From Hippopus hippopus (lineage: Eukaryota; Mollusca; Bivalvia; Cardiida; Cardiidae): a stretch of 64,000 nucleotides of DNA. Shown here piece after piece: positions 12,701-24,700 of this stretch (position 1 is its first letter; the number at the start of each line of letters is the position of its first letter). The DNA lies in the NCBI GenBank assembly GCA_946811185.2, contig OX328108.1, positions 32,672,493 to 32,736,492 of the forward strand, in the 5' to 3' direction. The notes under the pieces are model-generated. The model had not been told where the DNA came from. It did not search any database and was given only the letters and a program-made list of their open reading frames with translations. Made by a program: the position numbers and the translations under genes.

Positions 12701-15700
12701 TGAAAATGTGTGCACATTTTTTCACCAATGGCAAATTAGCATCTATTCATTCTTTATCAGTCCCAAGAAGTTGGGTCAAAAACCAGCGCGTTCAGCTTCG
12801 CCGAAAAATACTGATACACCAATGTGTAGTCCTACCGTATAGTGTTGTACTACCTTTTTCTCTTTTCAGACCCGAAGTCATCTCTTTATCAAACAGTTTA
12901 TGCCTGGACGTTCATTAAAGTGACTTATTAAAGCTAAAATTAGAACACAAAATATACAATGAATCTGGCAAAAGGGGGCTTAACACATCTCCGTGATGCA
13001 TGATACCAAGCAAGTCCTCACAAAATTATAGATCCATAAAATCTGTTCTGTATCCCACTGTATCATGAAGTACTCTGGTCCTTTGACATGCAGAAAATTG
13101 ACCAATAGCGAAAGGTTAGGCTCAGGTCAGCCTGCGGGGACTGCACTTGCTGACCTGGGTCGATACTTTTTACGGATTCATTAAGCCCCCTTTTACAGAA
13201 CATGGTTCAAATTAAGAAATAAAAATCTGACAGAAAACCATACTCGCAAGGTTCAGCTGTAAGCATCTTAAAGGCATACTTAAGGGTATTGAAGGCGAGT
13301 TTCATTCGAAATATTCCGGTGCTTGATTGTATTGATTGATTGTATAGTTTTTAACGCCCTTTTCAACGTTATTTCAGTTGTATCGCTGCATTGTAGGATA
13401 AAAAAAAAAGGTCAGTCTGCGCAATCCGCGCGGGCTGATCTGGGTTGAAAATGTTTCCTATTTAGTCAATTTTCTACTTGTGAAAGGACCAGTGTACCTC
13501 GTGATTCAGTCGGTTGTTATACTGTACAAGGAGGGAAATTATGCATCCATGATTATATGGGTTGCAACACGCGAAAAGGGGCATTCGGACATTTGCGTAA
13601 AGTGTCGTCTCGGATCAGCCTGCGCAGTCCGCACAGGCTAATCCGAGACGGCACTTTACGACTACATTAGATTTTTTCCTACAGTAGACCTGCGTGAAAC
13701 AGAAAATTACCTAAAAACGGAAAGTGTCGTTTCGGATTAGCCTGAACGGACTGCGCAGGCTGATCCGAAACGACACTTTACAGAAATGTCCGAATGCCCC
13801 TTTTCGCGTGTTGCAGGCCATCTGATGACTAGCTTGGTATCATGCCGGAGAGGCATTAAACCCCCTTTTGCCAGAGCATTGCTCATAACTAATTGAAATT
13901 TTCATTTTACAACAATATGCACAACAACTAGGAAAGCGAGGAAATTGCTTGTGTGATAAAACCAATAAAAAATGTCAACGAAGTCAACCGATGCTGTCAT
14001 AGAATTGAAATCATATTAAAAGTGGTGTAAAACATCTTAAAACCTAAAGGGCTGTAAAAAAAAATGTTCAGCTGTGCCGAGACAGCGACGATCACAGACC
14101 TGCCGTGACCAGGATTCGAATCTGAGATGTCACGGCCACAACGCGAAGTACTAACCACTATACGATCACGGCTGTCACCGCTGAACTGATATAATCTCAG
14201 TCTTCGAAACTATTTAAACATGAAAGGAACAAACCCTTTGCTACACAATCCCGAGTTTCACCGCCCCTACAGGAGAAGACTTTTGAAAACGTTGTAAGAA
14301 AAGGAGAAAATGCTGGTCACCAGCATTTCTCCCTTTCCCACAATGTCTCAAGGTTTAACGCCCTTTTCAACATTATTTCAGTTGTATCGCTTCATTGAGC
14401 CCGGCCTGGTAGCTCAGTGGTTAGCGTATCTGACTCTTGACCTGGAAATTGCGGGTTCGATACCCGATTGCGGCGAACATTCTTTCCTGCGATTTTTCGC
14501 CTCTAACCTCTGATGCATGTGAGAAAAGATGTCAGCGGCTTTGGAAAGAAAGTTGTGTCAGTACTGGTGTGAGAAAGCCAGGAAACACATGGGTGCGTCA
14601 TTAACCGCCATGATATGACCTAAGTTGTTAAAAAGGCGTTAAACTCTAATACAGACCAAACAAAATCGCTGCATTGCACCTATCTGTATTTTCCTGCAGT
14701 TCCTTTTACCAGTACTTCGCATAATATTCTTCTCAAGCCACTGGCTGCTTTCCATCGCTAACCATCGGTGATCAGCGGTGAGAGAGGAATGAATCCTGTC
14801 GCAATGACTATCATCAATCCTCGGAAAGAAATTTGTCGAGTGGGCATTTGAACTAGCGATCCTTGTTCTCAAGTCCTGTACGCTACCGATTGTGCTACCG
14901 AGTTTCGGCATATTCCGGCGCCCTGTAATAATACTATGATACCACAATGACAGAAGAACAGAAAAGAAAGAAAATTAAATTTTCTCTACTTGCCAAATCT
15001 TTAAAATTGCACCAAATATGTTAATTTTTTGTGCAACTTCAAAAGCCACAGGTCCTGGTAGAGGGTTATTGTTTTAAGTACTCAATCTTGACTCTAACCA
15101 GATTTTAAGGCCATGAGATAATCGCAAAAAATCAGCAACATATTCTTATTGTGCTCTACATAAAACGTAGGATAGAACAATAAGAAACGGTACTACAGAA
15201 AAGCGATAAATTGAGACAAAAAGATAAGTTTTAAAAAAATCACTCTGCTAAATTTCGTCTCATTTCGTTTCGTTGTATTTCGTTTCGTTTCGTTCTCGTT
15301 TAATTCCGCTTCGTTGTGTTTCGTTCCGTTTCGTTTCGTTGCGTTTCGTTTCGATTCCGTTTCTCACTGTATAGGGGCCCCTTTTCAACATTATTTTTAC
15401 TAGTATTACTGCATTGCACCTATCTGTATTTTCCTGCAGTTCCTTTTACTACTTCTTCGCGTAATATTCTTCCCAAGCCACTGGCTGCTTTCCATCGCTA
15501 ACCATCGTTGGTCAGCGGTGAGAAAGGAATGAATCTTGTCGCAATGACTATCATCAATCCTCGGAAAGAAATTGGTCGAGTAGGTATTTGAACTAGCGAT
15601 CCTTGTTCTCAAGTTCTGTACGCTACCGACTGTTCTACCGAGGCTCAGCATATTCCGACGCCCTGTGATACTAGTATGATACCGCAATAACAGAAGAACA

Positions 15701-18700
15701 GAAAAGACAGAAAAATTGAATTTCCCCTACATTTCAAATCTTCAAAATTGCACTAAATATGTTAAATTTTTGTGCAACTTCAAAAGCCACAGGTCCTGGT
15801 AGAGGTTTATCGTTTTAAGTACTCAATCTTGACTCTGACCAGATTTTACAGCCATGAGATAATCGCAAAAAATCACCAACATATTCTCATTGTGCCCTAC
15901 ATAAAACGTGGTATAAAACAATAAGAAACGATACAACCGAAAACCGATAAATTGAGACAAAAAGATAAGTTTAAAAAAATCGCTCTGCTAGATTTCGTTT
16001 CATTACGTTTCGTTCTATTCTGTTTTGTTTTGTTCGCGTTTTATTCCGTTTCGTTTTGTTTCGTTTCATTCCGTTTCATTTCGTTGCGTTTCGTTTCGTT
16101 TTATTGCGTTTCGTATCCCACAATTCATCACATAATCATAGAACCCTAAATTCCATTTTGTCTTACAACCGACTGAATCATGAGGTTCAATGGTCCCTTG
16201 ACATGCAGAAAATTTACAAATAGCAAAAAGTATCGACTGCACAGGCTGACCTTGGTCGATACTTTTTGTAGATGTATTAAACTTCCTTTTCACAAGCATG
16301 ACGCAAAGAGAAACGTTTAGCTGGCTTGTAAACTATGTGCACGTAGGCCTTTCATTATACAACATTCATAAGCAGGACCAAAAAAATATATACTAAACAC
16401 TTCCGCTGTGTTTAAGTGCAGATATACACAAATATGAAAATCAGGATTAAACTAGATTTATATGCATTGAAAGAGTATTTTATTGCGACTTTGTGTGAAA
16501 AAAATTATTGCTGAGGGTTTATCCAAAAGTAGTGAAATGGTAGTTAAAATGCGGAAGGGGTCGCTCACCAAAATCACAAATTAATACCGGGTATGACCAC
16601 CTTCAGCATGAAGGACTGCCTGGCATCGTTGGCGCATAGAACGGATAAGTGTATTGCTTTCGGCTTGTGGAATGTTGTTCCATTCCTGAATTAAGGCTTG
16701 TCTTAGCTGAATAACGTTTGACGGTGGAATAGGGCGACGTCTAACACGCTGGTCCAAATTATCCCAAAGGTGTTCAATGGGATTCAGATCAGGGCTTTTG
16801 GCAGGCCAGTCATTAATAAATGCAATGTTATTCGCCCTGAGGAAATTCACATTGTCCCTAGCTGTATGGCTTGTGGCATTATCATGCTGAAAAAGAGTGA
16901 TATTGGCATTATTTTGAAACAGTGGGATAACGTGCCTCGCAAGAATTTCGTCTCGGTAGCGTTAGCCATTTAAATTCCCTTCGATAACGACGAGATTAGT
17001 GCGAAAGCCATGTGCAATGCCCGCCCAGACCAAGACAGAACCCCCACCCCCAAAACGATCTCGTTCAAGTACGCAACAGTCGGCATAACGTTCATTTCTC
17101 CTACGGTATACTCGAACCCTGCCATCACCTCGATGAATGGAAAACCTCGACTCGTCAGAGAAAAGAACGTTATTCCATTGTTGTCTAAGCCAGCGTTGGT
17201 GTGTACGTGCCCAATTAACACGATTTACGCGGTGACGTCGCGCCAAAACACAACCAACGTATGGACGACGTGCACGTAGCCCATTCTCGCGCAAGCGATT
17301 GCGCACAATTTGGGCAGATATACGGTTATTATGTGTACCAGGGGTGTTAGCAGCAGTGGCTGTGGCAGTTTGGAAGCGATTGCGCAGGTGGGTGTTCCGA
17401 ATATAGCGGTCTTGGCCGCGCGTCCTGACGCGAGGACGTCCACTACGTGGTTGATCTTCCGTACGCCCTATTGCTTGAAAACGTTGCCTAAGGTGTCGAA
17501 TAGCATGAGTAGAACATTCAATATTCATAGCAACAGCATTCATCGTCATACCAGCATTAAGCATGCCAATGGCACGTTCGCGTAAATTTTGCGGAATTCT
17601 AGGCATATCAAAAATAAAGAAAACTAAAAAGAATTTAATTTTTTTCAACGTTTTTTTCTTATTGACATGAAAGTCTATAAAATTAGACTGAAAGATTTCA
17701 AAAAATATACACGAATTATACTGGTCCGTGCATGCGCGTGAAAATCGCTTTCAGCGGGTTTCTTCTGCAAAATGCTTTCAATCGAGTTAAAATTTGTTTT
17801 ATCGGACACATAATCGTTCGCCTGAATATATGTAGGTCATCTGACATTTTGATTTTTTTTAATAACATTGCATTTGCACTTAAACACAGGGGAAGTTCCT
17901 TTTTTGGTTCAGTATATATACATACATAAAATAGGATGGATCTCACGTTTCTATTACTTATATATAAAAGTGCAACCTACTAAACTGGATCATTTAACTG
18001 GTCTTGGACCATTGCTACCAGTAGAATAAATCATAGAAATGTTAAGTGCTCTATAGAATAAATAACATGTCCTTATTGTAAACGACCAATGAAACGTGCA
18101 ACCATGGAATAAATTTCTTGCTTTTCCTGGGACAATCGACGTACCACAACACGATCCGAAACTAGAATCGTATACTACAACCCGTGGCTAGCCAAAGGCT
18201 TGACAAGAAGTTCTGTTGAGCTCTGTTTCTTAAACGTGACAGAAAAACTCTATCCAATCAGAATATATATACGAGACTGGTTTAATATTATCATCTGAGT
18301 CTTGCTGTGTGAAAAGGGGGCTTAATGCATCTGCGAAAAGTATCGACTCACGTCAGCCTGCGCAGTCCGCGCAGGCTGACCTGGGCCGAAACTTTTCGCT
18401 ATTGGTCAGTTTTCTGTTTGTCAAAGGACCAGTTTACCTCATGATTAGGTTTTTTTTTCATACCTCCATGAAAACAAAAAAACAAAAAAAAAATTCTCTT
18501 CATTCCTTATTATTCAGTATCACAGACAACAAATATGCACTTAAATAATACTAACTTCTTTTTTTACTGTAAATCCATCATTGCGTATTTATCTAATTTC
18601 CATTTCATTCATATTTCATAGCGCGGTAAAACTGCTCGTTCATGACGTAACAATGACGTAAATTCGTGACGTCATTATAGTATCGACCATTTGCAGATTT

Positions 18701-21700
18701 AGTCGATTTATTATTAGAAGTACAATACGCTAGAATTAAGTTGAAAATAAGATTGTTAGAACCCAGCAAAGTGACAATGAGTTTTCAGCTCTCTCTTTGA
18801 ATTTACTGTTGGATTTCTTTTTCGATATTCAGAGAAAATAAATTCAGCTAGCAATTTGAACTTCGGACTCGATATAGATCTAAAATCAGAAAGAAAAACA
18901 TTATGAAAGCTCGTATACATGTTTGTTTACATTAGTTTGAATGCAAAAGTAGTTCCGGCACTGCTATTTTTTTTTTTCATGGAGCAATGAAAAAATTTTT
19001 TCAGCCAATCAGAACTCGCCAATGTTCATGAAAAGAATTAATATTGAATTATTCGACTTTCAAACAACAATTTTCTCACTTGTCTCTCTGTAAAAATCCT
19101 CATATTCGAACCTGCAAATATATCAGTTCTGAGTAGTTTCCATGTAAATTTTCTAACCTGACATTCAATTTAGATTTCTTTCTCGAATTTTAGTTATCTT
19201 TAACCTGCACAGTTTTTCCTTCTTAATTTAATATTCTCTCTTGCAAAAATGTCCTTGTCAACCCGCAATTAAGATTTTTATACTCTGTTCTCAAGTAATA
19301 CTTTTTAACAGCACTCTTAATTGAAATTTTGCTCTTTGAATTTCAATAATTTTTTCCTTTTTCTTTTTTTTTTTTCTTCTTCTTCTTCTTCTTTGTCTCG
19401 ATTTTTTCCCTTCTTCTCTCTTTTCTTAATATTGTTTTCTTTATTAACTTTCAGCTTAATTTTAAACCGTTCATATTTTATTTTCAATAGAAATTATCAA
19501 AAGCGGCTCACAATTTTATCTAATTGTTTCTTTAATTCTGTGTTTCGACACATTATTTAAATGTTCTCTGAATCAAAATTTTCTCGGTCAAAATTTTCTT
19601 CGAATATTCCCCATTGGAATTAACTCACTCTACCCTTCGTCTCTCACTAGACTGTGATACAAGTATTCGCACTCTATCCTTACTTAAAAATCTCAAACTA
19701 GACTCTGATAAGAATATTCACACTCTACTCTTACGTAAAAATCTCAAACTAGACTATGATACAAATATTCGCACTCTACTCTTACTTAGAAATCCCCAAC
19801 TAGACTCTGATACAAGTATTCGCGCTCTGCTCTTACTTAGAAATCTCAAACAAGACTCTGAAACAAGAATTTGCACTCAACTCTTACTAAAAAATCTCTA
19901 ACTAGACTCTAAAACATGTATTCGCACTCTACTCTTACTTAGAAATCTCCAACTAGACTCTGATACAAGTATTCCCACTCATGCTTAATTTGACATCTTT
20001 CACTAGACTCTGATACAAGTATTCGCACACTACTCTTACTAATAAATCTCGAACTAGACTCTAAAACATGTATTCGCACTCTATTCTTACTTAGAAATCT
20101 CCAACTAGACTCTGATACAAGTATTCCCACTCACGCTTAATTTGACATCTTTCACTAGACTCTGAAGCAAGTATTCGCACTCTATTCTTAATTTAAAATC
20201 TCTAACTAGACTTTGAAACATGTATTCGCACTCTACTCATACTTAGAAATCTCCAACTAGACTCTGAAACAAGTATTCGCACTCTACTCTTACTTTAACA
20301 TCTCTAACTAGACTCCGCTACAAGTATTGGTACTTTACTCTTAATTTTAAAATCTGTCACTAGACTCTGATACAAGTATTCACACTCTTAATTTGAAATT
20401 TCTCACTAGACTCTGACACATGTATTCGCACTCTACTCTTACCTAGAAATCTCTAACTAGACTCTGAAACAAGTATTCGGCTCTACTCTTAGTTTGAAAT
20501 CTCTCACGCTAGCCTTATTCAAGTATTCGGACTCTACTTTTAGTTTGAAATCTCTCACGTGACTTGGATTCAAGTATTCGTATTCTACTCTCGGTTAGAA
20601 TTCTCTAACTAGATTATGATTCAAGTATTGGTATTCTTACTAAGAATTTTCTCACTAGACTCTGAATCAAGTATTCACACTCTATTCTTAGTCAGAATTC
20701 TCTCTCTGGACTCTGATTCAAGTATTCGCACTTAACTCATAGTTAGAATCTCTCACGTGACTCTGATTCAAGTATTTGTAATCTACTCTTAGTCAGAATT
20801 CTTCCACGTGAATCTGATTCAAAAACTCGGAAACTTTTCTTAGTTAGAATTCTTTCACATGACTCTGATTCAAGTATTCGCGCTCTATTCTTAGGTAGAA
20901 TTCTCTCACAAGACTGATTTAAGTATTTGTTCTTTTACTCGTAGTCAGAATTTTCTCACGTGACTCTGGTTTAAGTCTCGGCGCTCTACTCTTAGTTGGA
21001 ATTTTATCTCTCTGATTCAAGTAATTGGTCTCTATTCTTAGTTTCAATTATCTCCCTGGACTCTGATTCAAGTATTTGGTCTCTATTCTTAGTTTCAATT
21101 AACTCCCTGGACTCTGCTTCAAGTATTCGCACTCTACTCTCAGTCAGAATCCTCTATCTGGACTCTAGCTCAAGTATTCGCACTTTACCCTTAGGTAGAA
21201 ATCTGTCAAATGACTCTGATTCAAGTATTCGCACTCTACTCTGAGTAAGAATTCTCTCAGTAGATTCCGATTCAAATATTGGCACTCTATTCTTAGGTAG
21301 ATTTCTCAATAGGCTCCGATACAAGTATTCGGATTTTACTTTTAGCTTGGACTCTCTCACTAGACTCTGACTCAGTCATCGTACTCTACTCTTAGAATTC
21401 TCTCACTAGACTCTGACTCAGTCGTCATACTCTACTCTAAGAATTCTGTCACTGGACTCTGATTCAAGTATTCGTACTCTACTCTTAGAATTGTCTCACT
21501 AGACTCTGATTTAAGTACCCCTACCCTACTCTTTAAAATCTTTGACTAGACTCTGATTCAAGTATTCGCCTTTTGTTCTTAGTAAGAATTCTTAGCTAGA
21601 TTCTGCTTCAAATATTCGTAATCTGCTCTTAAGTAAAGTTCTGTCACTTGGCTTTGGATCTTGAAAATTATTCATATTCTACTCTTAGTTAAAATTTTCT

Positions 21701-24700
21701 AGGTTAACACTTCCTACATTTCTCCACTCTCACTCTCATTTACAGCTTTTCGAATTAATTCTCATTTAAAGATTTCCTAGCTGACTCCCAATTAGAATTC
21801 TTTCATCACACTCTAATATCTGATTTTTTCTAACTAAATTCTAAGTCAATTAGTTTTATTACCACACTTTTAATTAAAACCTGATTGGCTGCGAAATTCA
21901 GCCTCTGCAAATCATATGTCTTATATTGACATTTAAATTAGACTTTGGATTTTTGCAACTTCTTTGTTATCTAACTTTGATCTATAGTGTATGATTTTAT
22001 ACTACTAAACATGACACTCACCAGCATTTGCGTGCAAATATGGATTCTGTTCTGTTAGATTAAGAACTACATTGTAGTTAGTCACGAAACATCACAATAA
22101 TCATTTGTCTTGAAGCCCCATGCACTCTTTGTTTTTCCAATATTTTTTTAAGGATAAAAAAGGAACGTCGAGATTAAGTGAAAAAAATCTAAGAAATTGG
22201 TAGTGGAAAACTGAAAAATGGAGATTCCGTCATAAAAATAGTCCACGCTAAAAGGAGGACAGAGAGACGCGCGTGCACAGTAGGAAGTAAACAAAGTATC
22301 TATCAATGATGATGGTGTTAACATGGAGCATCGAACCGAGCAACGGAAATGTTTACTTCGCAATAACTATATGTTCTGCTTTTTTTTTCCAAGACATCCT
22401 TGCAGTATACAAATAATCTCACACTTCATTACCACACTTCGGGTCTTGCTTCGAAATAAGCATAAAGTAGGTTTTCCGTAATTATCCTAATGATTAAAAC
22501 TTCTGTTAAGTATACAATGTTCTGGTATCTTTCTTAAACTATTGTCTTCCACTTCAAGAGCTTGGTTTCATTTCTTTGCCTTTTTTTTTTTTTTTTTTTT
22601 TTGTTAAATCAAAGAGGACATGAGCGTTGAAGGTAAGATATCGGCTCTTTTATATTTTGAGTTATACATGCCAATATCATTAGATTCATGATAATGATAT
22701 TAAAAATAGCCAGAGATTTTATGGTCACCAGGAAAAAATAATTTATAGTTTTGTTAATACAATTCTTCATCTTGTGTACATTTTAGAGTATCTCATTCTC
22801 CACATATTTCTAGATGTAACTTATTATGGGCCGAAAGCCTTTGGTATTGAATGATTTGGTGTATTCTATAGTATACTGACCACTGTTGTATTGTATTGCC
22901 TGTTAAATATAATCATTATGTATTTGCGGTATGCTGAACATATTGCCTTTTATTCAACAGAGCAATATAGTTTATGTTGTGTCCTGTTCTGACCTGTTGC
23001 TCAATAATCTAACTATCACCCTTTAAGACTTCAACGAATGCCTCGAAGACAATGGGGGTTGCTCGAATAAATGTTTGAACTACGAAGGGAGTTATCGCTG
23101 CGATTGCGGTTCCGGATACAGCTTGGGTGACGACATGCATACATGTGTTGGTAAGTACTGCTATATCACTATCGTCACCATCATCATCATTTTCATCATG
23201 ATCCTCATTACCGTCCTGTCTGCAAATAACGCTTTTAGTCGCGAATCTACCGTTAAAAAAGGTGTATTGTACCATTTGTACTTGTTTACTGAAATATTTG
23301 TAATCTTATGTTTTGTTTTCTAAGATGTGGACGAGTGTATTATTCACAACGGTGGCTGTTCTGACGTGTGCTCAAATAACCAAGGATCCTACCAGTGCCT
23401 GTGTAACCCGGGTTACGAACTGACGAGCAATAACTATTTGTGCCGAGGTAATACTCGCCGTGAACCCATCACCTGCCCATCAAGGACTCCTTACTTTTTT
23501 TGCATTTCGTTAAGAGAGTATACAAGGAACAATGTACATCTGTGCAGACTGATCAAGGTCAATAGTCTTTGATAGCCTTCAACTAGACACTGCTAAAACT
23601 CTCACCTCCCCTAAATTGTGTCATATACAGTTGATCTTCCCGTCAGCAAATCAAATCTTGCTTTCAAGTTTCTTAAAGCGTAAGAAGACATTAGGAAAAC
23701 TTCCCATTTATTGAACGATGTATATCCAGTAACGAGATCTCTGACTGATCCATCATTAGCAATTTTGGAATATCCAGGTTTTCTGATGGCTCAGTGAAAC
23801 TTCTTCAAGGAGACTGTGAATTTCATTTAGACTGTTCTTAGACTTTTTTTTTTTTTTAATTTGTATTGTTGTAATCTTTATCTACATGCTGATGCTGCAG
23901 CAACAGTTTTCTGTTAAAAAATATTTTTCTATTTGTTTCCAGATATTGACGAGTGTGAGACCAGCAATGGAGGCTGTTCCGATAACTGTACAAACACGAA
24001 GGGCTCATATTACTGTTCCTGTCTCCTTGGATACGAGTTAACTTATGATAATCACACTTGTAACGGTACATAGACTTATCTTTGCTTTTTCTTGCTTCAA
24101 TTGATTGTTTGATGATTTTCACATTTTTCCGGAGCAGTTTTATTATGTTAAAGCTGTGAATACAACTACAGATGTGTCCGGTAATCTTGCGCGTCCGGTA
24201 ATCTTGCGCACTTCGGTAGATTCCCGTTTCGCGAGTTTGTTTGATGAATTCTACCCGTTTCTGCAGTTTTTCTTAGACCATAGGAATTTGGAATAACAGA
24301 GAAACCTTCAGAAAGTAACTATAGCTAAATTTTGTACCTGAGAGTGTCTAAAGTTTGTCTATGACATCATCCTGACTAATTATTCATAAACACGCCCTAT
24401 GACCCAATTCCCGACGAGGATGGCTGTAACACTTTTTACCTGTCAGTTAAACAAGCAATTTATGTCTCATCACAAAAACGAATCAATTAAACACATATTT
24501 TACAACTTTGTAAGATATTAAGGAACAGTTTTAACATTATTTTCCTTATTTACGTGCAACCTTTATCAGACGACAAATTCATTTCCTATTTGCCGGCGTT
24601 TTGTCAAAGTTCTGAATCAAAGGCCCAAATCGAGCATAATTATTTCTTTTCTACAATCATTCTTTGTATGGGCCACAAATACTTTAGAAATCCTTTGCAT

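Larger units (their letters stand above)
8378..23027 (+). other. 14.65-kb intron between EGF2 and EGF3
   Basis: No EGF exon was found in this interval. It contains MITEs, SINEs, a Tc1-like transposon, a tRNA-His-like sequence, a large minisatellite, a possible extra exon at 9106-9307 and a decayed coding fragment at 10347-10787. About 9640-10150 holds three weakly similar blocks (gttttgataacc...tagaggcca), probably an old tandem repeat. From 21700 to 23027 I see only AT-rich sequence and a poly-T run near 22580-22602. Confidence 0.7.

Noticed and set aside
17010..17585. Plus-strand frames across the transposon
   Set aside because: Antisense shadows of the transposase; only the minus strand shows the Tc1 motifs.
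19614..19901. 95-codon frame with a 17-residue repeat
   Set aside because: Produced by the 51-bp minisatellite. Adjacent units break the frame, and the opposite strand shows similar frames.
19630..21690. CRISPR-like array
   Set aside because: Units are contiguous and diverged without unique spacers, and the context is eukaryotic. It is a minisatellite.
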